Shown piece by piece: positions 1-5,836 of a DNA stretch of 14,786 bases; position 1 is the first letter of the stretch, and every line of letters begins with the position of its first letter. Below the pieces are notes generated by a model that was not told the origin of the DNA, ran no database searches, and worked only from the letters and a program-made list of their open reading frames with translations. The stretch comes from CAYMFD01 sp964389475 (GTDB lineage Bacteria > Bacteroidota > Bacteroidia > Chitinophagales > Saprospiraceae), in assembly GCA_964389475.1 (NCBI GenBank), contig CAYMFD010000097.1, positions 1 to 14,786 on the forward strand. The letters are read 5' to 3'. A program made the translations under genes and the position numbers.

Positions 1-371
1 AGCATACGATCGGTCATCATTATTCTATAAGCAAGCTCCGCACTTGTATATACTGGATGGCAGTCTTACCTGACTTAGCCCGAGCCCTACCCTACTTGGC
101 ACACACAACACGATCGCGAGCCTTTTAAGATCGCTAATAGATCTGGCTGTACGCTAGGCAGCTAGGCAGATCACATTAATCTGAACTGCCTCATATATCG
201 TCGTTGCATTGCTACTAGACTGAGTTGCCAAGGTCTTACCCTATGTGTGGCACTCTCAAGTTAACATGATACTAATGATCTTAAAATGCTATCTCGTGAG
301 GGATAGCAGAGTTATTGTCGTCAAACTTTTTAAGAAGCAGTAAGATGGAACACAAATAACATCACCAGCAA
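1..371. other. Gene-free left edge and leader region of the YHYH gene
   Basis: I see no convincing gene in this stretch. Plus-strand frame 2 is open from the edge to a TGA at 71-73 and could be the last 23 codons of an upstream gene, but that is too short to judge. The right part holds a hairpin at 287-308, listed separately, and must contain the promoter of the gene starting at 372. No good match to the Bacteroidota -7 box TAnnTTTG is visible near that start. Confidence 0.5.
287..308 (+). other. Hairpin with GTGA tetraloop upstream of the YHYH gene
   Basis: The arms TGCTATC (287-293) and GATAGCA (302-308) are perfectly complementary. A T-G wobble (294/301) and a C-G pair (295/300) extend the stem to nine pairs closed by GTGA, a GNRA-type tetraloop. 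It lies 63 bases before the ATG at 372. No T-run follows it directly, so a classic intrinsic terminator is not obvious. It could be the 3' end of an upstream transcript or a leader structure of the YHYH mRNA. The structure is seen in the sequence; the role is not known. Confidence 0.4.
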
Positions 372-1442
372 ATGACAACCAGTAAATCAGTATTCAGTAT
401 AGCTGGCATGGGAGTATTAGTAGGTTTTGCCGTAGTGAGTATCGGATGTTCTGATAAAACACTGCCTCTTGACGATAGTCACAAAGTGGTCGGTGTAAAT
501 GCAAGCTACTTTTTGACTGATAGTGAACACTTGACAGTAGAGCTGGTGGACTGTACACTGTCCAATGGGGTAAAAACTAAGTGCTACCAAATAACTAGTA
601 ATAGTTATGCGACTGATCACCAGATGGGGCCATGGTGTCCACAACACATCACAGACGAAGCGGATAAAGGTGGAATCTGGGTAGAAGGTGGAAAAGTGTA
701 CAATGTAGATGGTGTATTCATATTCAATATGTCCAAGTTTTATGGTGATGATAAATGGAAAATGTATGATGCGGAGGGTAACATATACACTACCAAAACG
801 AAGGAAGACTGTGCAGCGGCAGCTCGTCCGGATGTAGATCCAAAATATGCCAACCACTGCGTAGAGTGTTTACCATCTTATGTCAGTGATGTGAGCATCG
901 AGTACCTCATACCTGTCATGCCGCAGCTCCTGCAAATAGACGAACAGAGTATGAGTGACCAAGAACCGTCAAGACGACAGCCGAATGATGAAGTAGGCGG
1001 AAGACCGAGACCCGAAAGGAATGGTCCGCCGCCTGGAGGACAAGGAAACCGAGGGGGAAATCAAGGGGTAAGGGGTCTGGCGTTTAATGGTGTGCGGTTC
1101 GATGCTCCAGCACCTACCAATGCTATACTGAGTGCTTACACATTGGCACCGTTTGACGATGCTGGTGGACATATAAATCTGCACGTTGGCTACCACTACC
1201 ATGCTGCCACCGGTAAGACTAAAGAGATAACTCAAGAAGACGGACATGCACCACTGATAGGCTATGCGATGGACGGAGTGGGTATGTATGCCTGCCTTGA
1301 CAAAGACGGTAAGCCAGCCACTGATCTAGATGTTTGTAGAGGACATAGTGATGAGGTAAGAGGCTACCACTATCATGTAAGTACTCCGAGTAGTAACAAC
1401 ATTATCCCTTGTCATAAAGGTGCGATAGCAGTCCATAACTAA
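372..1442 (+). CDS. YHYH-domain lipoprotein
   Basis: This 356-residue predicted lipoprotein has an N-terminal hydrophobic stretch ending in VVSIGC at about residues 21-26, which fits a lipobox. It is therefore probably exported and lipid-anchored. A mature N-terminal domain carries several cysteines, including HCVEC near residue 163. A Pro/Gly/Arg/Asn-rich linker follows at about 195-232, and then the YHYH domain. That domain contains two YHYH motifs (in GYHYHAATG and RGYHYHVS), a GYAMDGVGMYACL core, DVCRGHSDE, and a final PCHKG. This matches the YHYH protein family, whose biochemical function is not established to my knowledge. The density of His and Cys suggests metal binding, which is inference. 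ATG at 372 is the start that gives the signal peptide. A hairpin lies upstream, and the next gene begins about 50 bases downstream on the same strand, so the two may form an operon. Confidence 0.85.
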   Translation: MTTSKSVFSIAGMGVLVGFAVVSIGCSDKTLPLDDSHKVVGVNASYFLTDSEHLTVELVDCTLSNGVKTKCYQITSNSYATDHQMGPWCPQHITDEADKGGIWVEGGKVYNVDGVFIFNMSKFYGDDKWKMYDAEGNIYTTKTKEDCAAAARPDVDPKYANHCVECLPSYVSDVSIEYLIPVMPQLLQIDEQSMSDQEPSRRQPNDEVGGRPRPERNGPPPGGQGNRGGNQGVRGLAFNGVRFDAPAPTNAILSAYTLAPFDDAGGHINLHVGYHYHAATGKTKEITQEDGHAPLIGYAMDGVGMYACLDKDGKPATDLDVCRGHSDEVRGYHYHVSTPSSNNIIPCHKGAIAVHN

Positions 1443-1492
1443 GATGAATTCGCAGGATGCACTACCTAAATAGAAACCTACAAAGACATATC

Positions 1493-2167
1493 ATGCAATC
1501 ATTAATCAAAACATCAATAGTATTTAGCATTATGCTTATGGGTAGCCTCTCACCGGCATTTGCTCATCAACCAGATATCTCCAGCACTATGCTTGCAGAG
1601 AATGAACAGGGCGAGTGGATACTCCAGATCAGAGCGGCAATGACGGCATTTGAATATGAAGTGCATTACATGTTTGGTGATAAATCCTATGCCACACCAG
1701 AGGAGTTTGAAGAGCTAGTCATTAAGCATGTAAAAGATAATTTCTCAGCGATAGGAGACGATAGTATTCCACTAGAGCTCACCACTGGGCAAGTGAGACT
1801 GGGGCATGAGACCAGTGTTTATTTTCAGTTGCCAAATATGTCGTCTGACGTCGAACAGTTGGAGATTATCAATACCACATTTGCAGATATCAATAGAAAC
1901 CAGACAGCTCTGGTATTTGCTCCCAAAGGGGTAAAGCCAATACAACTGAAGCTCGACAGCAAGAATAATCACTCTACTGCTATCAAGAGAGAAAATGAGA
2001 CATGGAGCTTTACAATCGCACGTGATAATCTATCTAGCATGGCGGGTTATTTACCATACATGATCGGAGGAATGAGTTTCTTATTGTCAATATTGTGGGG
2101 AACAACTCGTTTTAAAAACAAGCAGTCTGGATCAACGTACAAAAACTCATTAATGATGCCTACGTGA
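1493..2167 (+). CDS. Exported protein of unknown function with C-terminal membrane anchor
   Basis: I do not recognise this protein with certainty. I place the start at ATG 1493 rather than 1457, because MQSLIKTSIVFSIMLMGS leads into a clean signal peptide ending SPAFA before HQPDIS; the earlier ATG adds 12 polar residues. The protein is then 224 residues. The mature part begins with His-Gln-Pro and is predicted to be mostly beta-rich, with an inserted acidic helix (PEEFEELVIKHVKDNF). A hydrophobic segment near the end (LPYMIGGMSFLLSILWGTTRF) followed by basic residues should anchor it in the inner membrane with most of the chain periplasmic. The fold order vaguely recalls DUF6702-type exported Bacteroidota proteins, but that is a guess. 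It lies directly downstream of the YHYH lipoprotein on the same strand, so a shared envelope role is likely. Confidence 0.75.
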   Translation: MQSLIKTSIVFSIMLMGSLSPAFAHQPDISSTMLAENEQGEWILQIRAAMTAFEYEVHYMFGDKSYATPEEFEELVIKHVKDNFSAIGDDSIPLELTTGQVRLGHETSVYFQLPNMSSDVEQLEIINTTFADINRNQTALVFAPKGVKPIQLKLDSKNNHSTAIKRENETWSFTIARDNLSSMAGYLPYMIGGMSFLLSILWGTTRFKNKQSGSTYKNSLMMPT

Positions 2168-2221
2168 CCAACTCGCTAGGGACAGATGGCAATCTATACT
2201 GGGACTCAGACAATACACTAT

Positions 2222-3034
2222 CTACATAGCGGCAAACCTCACCGGTAGCGTATATCGAACCTTGACTGGCTTACCACGCTGCTTGCCACAGATCCACCGA
2301 TCAGTCATATAATTCATCTTGAGCACGGTCGTCCTAGCGGCCGCACCGCACTTGTAACCATCTTTTAGATCCTTTATGATCTTAACATCACCTAGTAAAC
2401 CATTAGTAGACACTATGAACTGCAGCATCGTCATACCCTCTAACTTTTCTGCATGGGCCCCTGGAGGGTAGAATAAATTCTGGTAAATGAAATTGAGCAT
2501 TTCTTGCTCTGAGCACTTACGCCTTTCATCGTCTGTCACAACCTCCTCACAACCAGGAAAACGAGGCATCTCCTCGACTCGCTTAAATAGATCACCGTCC
2601 CGTGCATCTATGTCGCTATCTGCCCCAACCTCCTCCAGGTGAGCAGCATAATTCTCAAAGCTCAAGACATCATCTATCATGTTAAACGCAGTCAACAACT
2701 CTACATCTGAGGATGACGAGCGGTCTTCTGACAAGAAGTTATTTCGAACGTCGACCTTACGTAGGGCAGTAAGATCCTTGATCTCAGCTGGGATATACCC
2801 AAATAAGAATTCTGTGTGAAGATGCAATTCTACCACGTTGCCCGAATCACAAACCACACGATCATCATTGCATGCCTCCGTTATATCGACAAAAGCTAGT
2901 GGCTCAACCTCAAAAAATGGATTTTCGCCTTGTAACCGATTAAGGACATCATTAAGTACCCCGATTTCGCTCTGCGCAGAGACCGATGTCCCTCCCAGTC
3001 CTATTACAAAGACAGCAAGTAGTATATACCTCAT
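2222..3034 (-). CDS. Exported protein with LRR-like N-terminus and TonB C-terminal domain
   Basis: The start is ATG 3034, giving MRYILLAVFVIGLGGTSVSA as signal peptide and 270 residues in all. An upstream TTG at 3052 would only add six residues. After cleavage there is a segment resembling a plant-type LRR cap and one or two repeats: CNDDRVVC, NVVELHLH, GYIPAEIKDLTALRKVDV, about residues 50-105. An acidic linker follows. From about 152 comes a TonB C-terminal domain with MPRFPGC, KCSEQEMLNFIYQNLFYP, VSTNGLLGDVKI, YKCGAAARTTVLKMN and GKQRGKPVKVRYTLPVRF. This is the Bacteroidota style of that domain and keeps its conserved cysteines. There is no N-terminal TM anchor of classic TonB type and no Pro-rich span, so energy transduction to an outer-membrane receptor is doubtful. 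A role in envelope protein contacts is inferred. Confidence 0.8.
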   Translation of the reverse strand: MRYILLAVFVIGLGGTSVSAQSEIGVLNDVLNRLQGENPFFEVEPLAFVDITEACNDDRVVCDSGNVVELHLHTEFLFGYIPAEIKDLTALRKVDVRNNFLSEDRSSSSDVELLTAFNMIDDVLSFENYAAHLEEVGADSDIDARDGDLFKRVEEMPRFPGCEEVVTDDERRKCSEQEMLNFIYQNLFYPPGAHAEKLEGMTMLQFIVSTNGLLGDVKIIKDLKDGYKCGAAARTTVLKMNYMTDRWICGKQRGKPVKVRYTLPVRFAAM

Positions 3035-3039
3035 TGCGC

Positions 3040-3047
3040 TAAAGGTA
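3040..3047 (-). promoter_or_regulatory. Putative -7 box directly upstream of the LRR/TonB-C gene
   Basis: Reading the minus strand, TACCTTTA is followed by five bases and then the ATG at 3034. It matches seven of eight positions of the Bacteroidota -7 consensus TAnnTTTG, and its distance to the ATG is the same as for guaA at 7334-7341. I found no TTG-type -33 element at the usual distance. If real, the mRNA would begin at or almost at the start codon. Confidence 0.4.
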
Positions 3048-3131
3048 GGCAAAAACCAGCTAAATAAGTATTAGCGATCTCAAGGCTATCTCCACTCTAG
3101 TGCTATCCGATCAATGTAGGTCGGCATTGGT

Positions 3132-3518
3132 TCACACGGGTTGTAACTCAGTACTTACCAACTCTTCACCTATTTGTTTAATGGCCTTTTCTATTTTAGA
3201 CACTTGCTCAAGGCTTGGAAATTTTATCCCCTTTGAATATTGCCTAAGTAAGCTTGGATTCATTCCGATCCGACTAGCAAGACTTGTGATATTGATATAC
3301 TCGTTTACATTAAAAAACTCCTGAATATCCATCACTAATTCAAATCGAATATTCTCTATTTTCTGTTCGGAACCGTCAAAGTATAGCTCTATTGCATCCT
3401 TTGTATTATCGATCAGTTCGGCCATTGTTTTACCTGAACTGAAAACTGATGGCAGTTTTTCGACCTGACTCCAATAACCTTCTTTGTTCTTCTCAATTAT
3501 CAGTTTGTATTTGCTCAT
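3132..3518 (-). CDS. hicB: HicB-family antitoxin with C-terminal XRE-type helix-turn-helix
   Basis: This 128-residue antitoxin is expected to bind and neutralise HicA and to repress the operon. The N-terminal part (YKLIIEKNKEGYWSQVEKLP, then the SSGKTMAELIDNTKDAIELY helix) is the HicB partial RNase-H-like fold. The C-terminal half (INITSLASRIGMNPSLLRQY, then GIKFPSLEQVSKIEKAIKQI, about residues 76-116) is an XRE-like helix-turn-helix. Its ATG overlaps the hicA stop in an ATGA arrangement (3515-3518), which implies translational coupling. The DNA is clearly more A+T-rich than the neighbouring guaA operon, consistent with the module having been acquired. Its likely operator is the palindrome at 3710-3725. 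Identification is by family motifs; the operator link is inference. Confidence 0.85.
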   Translation of the reverse strand: MSKYKLIIEKNKEGYWSQVEKLPSVFSSGKTMAELIDNTKDAIELYFDGSEQKIENIRFELVMDIQEFFNVNEYINITSLASRIGMNPSLLRQYSKGIKFPSLEQVSKIEKAIKQIGEELVSTELQPV

Positions 3519-3685
3519 TTTAATCCTGCTTGTTTCATTATTCTGTGTGCAGTTCCTGTCGGTATTTCTTTGCCTCTTTGGTATGGAAAGACGATGGTTT
3601 CAGGATTATCCTCTTTACGAAGTATCATGTGACTGCCTTTCTGACGAATTAGTCGCCATCCTGCTTTCTTTAGCTTTTTGAGCAA
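3515..3685 (-). CDS. hicA: HicA-family mRNA interferase toxin, start codon uncertain
   Basis: The frame encodes ELLKKLKKAGWRLIRQKGSH, then IVFPYQRGKEIPTGTAHRIM and KQAGLK, which is the double-stranded-RNA-binding-like HicA fold. It includes the RQKGSH motif with the expected catalytic histidine and the IPTGT turn. HicA proteins cleave mRNA and halt growth when not bound by HicB. The reading frame opens after a TAA at 3722-3724, and no in-frame ATG or GTG occurs before codon 20 of the listed CDS. Family members usually begin Met-Lys-x-x-Glu-Leu, which here corresponds to Gly-Lys-Cys-Asp-Glu-Leu, so GGG (3698-3700) stands where the start is expected. I list the TTG at 3685 (56 residues); ATT at 3703 would give 62. 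The gene may be weakly expressed or have lost its start. The stop overlaps hicB by four bases. Confidence 0.75.
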   Translation of the reverse strand: MLKKLKKAGWRLIRQKGSHMILRKEDNPETIVFPYQRGKEIPTGTAHRIMKQAGLK

Positions 3686-3704
3686 TTCATCGCATTTCCC
3701 AATA

Positions 3705-3735
3705 GAAAGGTAACATATATGTTACTACTTGTCAA
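3705..3735 (-). promoter_or_regulatory. Putative hicAB promoter
   Basis: Reading the minus strand, TTGACA (3735-3730) is followed by 17 bases and then TACCTTTC (3712-3705). The second box matches seven of eight positions of TAnnTTTG, and counting from TTG the spacing is 20, which fits the Bacteroidota -33/-7 pattern. Transcription would start near 3700, leaving almost no leader before the hicA reading frame. The palindrome at 3710-3725 sits between and partly over the boxes. Confidence 0.5.
3710..3725. promoter_or_regulatory. 16-bp perfect palindrome, likely HicB operator
   Basis: GTAACATATATGTTAC is identical to its reverse complement over all 16 bases. It lies in the spacer of the putative hicAB promoter and overlaps the first two bases of the -7 box, so a bound dimer would block RNA polymerase. 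HicB antitoxins with a DNA-binding domain are known to repress their own operons by binding inverted repeats upstream of hicA. Assigning this site to HicB is inference from position. Confidence 0.6.
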
Positions 3736-3770
3736 GCTTTATACTGATATACTTTAGGGCTAATCTGAAT

Positions 3771-3788
3771 AATCGTTTAGATACGATT
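3771..3788 (-). terminator. Possible weak hairpin downstream of trmH
   Basis: The arms AATCGT (3771-3776) and ACGATT (3783-3788) form a six-pair stem with a six-base loop, 25 bases past the trmH stop and before the hicAB promoter. The stem is A+T-rich and no T-run follows on the minus strand, so termination here is only a possibility. Confidence 0.25.
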
Positions 3789-3812
3789 GTAATCACTTCT
3801 ACATCACAGCCC

Positions 3813-4469
3813 CTACTCCCCCATCCTATCGACCGTATCTGGCATCTCCTTGATGATCATCCGCTCTCGCGTCTTGTTGGTGACAGTATAGTGGTCGGCG
3901 ATCTCTTGATGAAAGTCCGGCACATCGGTACGTGGATACATATCAGCGGCAATACGCTGACGAACGACTTCGTATAGCGTGACGGCGCAGGCGACGGATA
4001 TGTTAAGCGACTGGACCATCCCAAACTGTGGTATCACGAAGTTACCATCGAGGTGTGCTAGGGTCTCCTCTGTCAGTCCTGCGTGCTCATTGCCGAATGC
4101 CAGCAAGACACTACCCGTCAGGTCTAGGTCGTATAGGGAGTGAGAGGCAGCCCCTAGATGGGTACCACAGAGGTAGTCGTAGCGCTTACGCATGACCTCA
4201 AAGCACTTTTCTCTATCGCTGAAGAAGTGTAGTCGCACCCATTTGATAGCACCACTGCTAGCCTTCTGACCTGCTTTGAAGTAGTCGGCACTCAGACCCT
4301 CCATCGTGTAAAGCACATATACGTCCGTGACACCTATGCTATCGCAGGTACGTAGCACGGCACCTATGTTGTGCTTATCATGCACATTCTCCAGGAAGAC
4401 ACCTATATCGGGCTGCCGGTTACGTATGACGGCCTCCATCTTCTCCGCTCGCCGATCAGTGAGTGACAT
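3813..4469 (-). CDS. trmH: TrmH/SpoU-family RNA 2'-O-methyltransferase
   Basis: This 218-residue SpoU-class methyltransferase transfers a methyl group from S-adenosylmethionine to a ribose 2'-hydroxyl, most likely guanosine 18 of tRNA. The knotted-fold motifs are all present. Motif 1 is ENVHDKHNIGAVLRTCDSIG (about residues 27-46), with the Asn and Arg used in catalysis. Motif 2 is LLAFGNEHAGLTEE. Motif 3 is IPQFGMVQSLNISVACAVTL. Length and the absence of an N-terminal substrate-binding extension fit TrmH better than RlmB. Its ATG shares one base with the TAA of the upstream lipoprotein gene (TAATG at 4467-4471), so translation is probably coupled and the gene belongs to the guaA operon. The exact substrate is inferred from family resemblance. 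Confidence 0.85.
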   Translation of the reverse strand: MSLTDRRAEKMEAVIRNRQPDIGVFLENVHDKHNIGAVLRTCDSIGVTDVYVLYTMEGLSADYFKAGQKASSGAIKWVRLHFFSDREKCFEVMRKRYDYLCGTHLGAASHSLYDLDLTGSVLLAFGNEHAGLTEETLAHLDGNFVIPQFGMVQSLNISVACAVTLYEVVRQRIAADMYPRTDVPDFHQEIADHYTVTNKTRERMIIKEMPDTVDRMGE

Positions 4470-5836
4470 TATTGCTTGACAAATCTACCGTTATCAAACT
4501 TGATGATGTCGATGTGCTTATTGACGTAGTACTCAACATCGGTAGGCGACTTGATCATCTCCACACCTTTCTTGGGCTTGCCTGCAATCATAAAGGAGCT
4601 CTGCAAGTAGGGATCAGAGAGGTCGTTACTGACGGTCTGAAACTTACTGCCACTATCCCACAATTGCTCACCGAGGAACATCATCATATCATATCCCTCG
4701 TAGGCATCATCCGTAGGGATAGCGCCATATCTGGCAAAATAATCTTGCTTAAAAGCCCGCACACGATTGTCGTACTGGTCGACATACTTGCTCCGCGCCA
4801 CGTGCATATTGAGTGAGCGGAAGTAGTCATACTCCATGCGATCACTATCCAATATCAGAGGCATACCATAGGTGATCACCCGCTGCTCACCTCGCTCTAC
4901 AGCTAGTCGACGTACGCAGCTATAGACGAATGACTCGTCGCTACCACTATAGTTGGGTATGATGACGACTAGGTCATTGGGACGATAAAAGATGCTGTCA
5001 AAGGCTGTCTCTCCATTAGCTAGGGAGTCTTGATTGACGATGTACTCTTCTACGGCGGGCTCTTCACCGGTGCGGTACATGGCCTGAGCTAGATTTTGTA
5101 GGTACTTGATCTTACTCGCATCTGTATCATTACCTATGATGACTACCTGGTCCGCATCATAAGTCTGGCTTACGTGGGTCATTATTTTCTGGTAGTACTC
5201 CGTAAGGTCAGGCATGAGCTTGACGTAGTATGGGTTATCCTTAGTGACCTTACCACTTACGAGCCATGGCGATACGACGGTCGTCTTGGTCGCCTTGCCG
5301 TACTCTGCTATCGGAGCTACCTGCCCTTTGTGGAATGGTGCGACGATCACATCGGCATCACCAGCCAGCTGGCTTACCTGCCCATCTATACTGGTAGAGC
5401 GGCTACCTATATCCTTGATATCGATATTAAACCTTTTGCCCTGATTATTGAGAATATCGACCGCCATGAGCATACCACCGTAGTAGTTGACGAATCGATC
5501 GTCCGTATCGGCAACGGATGCCTTGGTCGCTGCATCAAATGGCAGAAGGACACGGATGTCGTAGGAAGCGCTGGTCGAGCTACCCTCAAACTCATCTGCC
5601 GCCTCGGCTGACTCGGACTCTACCTCTCGCTCCACTTCTGACCATTGTACGGTATCTACCTTTGGCTTGGCCTTAGGCTTGGGTAGTGTCGACGGACGAG
5701 ATGGTCGTGTCGTAGTCTTACGAGGTAGCTTCTCCGGCGTCTTACATCCAGAGGCCATCATCAGTAGTACCAGGCCGACTATAGCTAGGACCCTACTCCC
5801 ACTCGATAGTGGCTGGTGGTTTGGTACTGATATCAT
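4469..5836 (-). CDS. Periplasmic-binding-fold lipoprotein downstream of guaA
   Basis: The 455-residue product has a hydrophobic segment (RVLAIVGLVLLMMASGC, residues 15-31) that ends in a lipobox-like ASGC. A Lys/Pro/Arg/Thr-rich linker and an acidic stretch follow. From about residue 90 there is a type 1 periplasmic-binding domain: YDIRVLLPFDA, YYGGMLMAVDIL, DADVIVAPFHKGQVAPIAEY, VVIIGNDTDASKIK, LVVIIPNYSGSDESFVYSCV, DDAYEGYDMMMFLGEQLW. Ligand-binding proteins of this class normally serve ABC transporters, but no transporter gene is nearby. From memory, Bacteroidota often carry a PBP1-like protein with LysM domains beside guaA; I see no LysM repeats here. The ATG lies inside guaA, giving a 44-base overlap, and I found no later ATG that would keep the signal peptide intact. 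Ligand unknown. Confidence 0.8.
   Translation of the reverse strand: MISVPNHQPLSSGSRVLAIVGLVLLMMASGCKTPEKLPRKTTTRPSRPSTLPKPKAKPKVDTVQWSEVEREVESESAEAADEFEGSSTSASYDIRVLLPFDAATKASVADTDDRFVNYYGGMLMAVDILNNQGKRFNIDIKDIGSRSTSIDGQVSQLAGDADVIVAPFHKGQVAPIAEYGKATKTTVVSPWLVSGKVTKDNPYYVKLMPDLTEYYQKIMTHVSQTYDADQVVIIGNDTDASKIKYLQNLAQAMYRTGEEPAVEEYIVNQDSLANGETAFDSIFYRPNDLVVIIPNYSGSDESFVYSCVRRLAVERGEQRVITYGMPLILDSDRMEYDYFRSLNMHVARSKYVDQYDNRVRAFKQDYFARYGAIPTDDAYEGYDMMMFLGEQLWDSGSKFQTVSNDLSDPYLQSSFMIAGKPKKGVEMIKSPTDVEYYVNKHIDIIKFDNGRFVKQ

Noticed and set aside
2..73. Possible C-terminal end of a plus-strand gene entering at the left edge
   Set aside because: Only 23 codons are visible and nothing in them is diagnostic, so I cannot support a gene call.
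417..857. 146-codon open frame on the minus strand opposite the YHYH gene
   Set aside because: It lies wholly inside a well-supported lipoprotein gene, has no family resemblance and an unlikely residue composition; it is an antisense shadow.
5174..5611. 145-codon plus-strand open frame inside the binding-lipoprotein gene
   Set aside because: It is antisense to a conserved periplasmic-binding domain and shows no recognisable motif.
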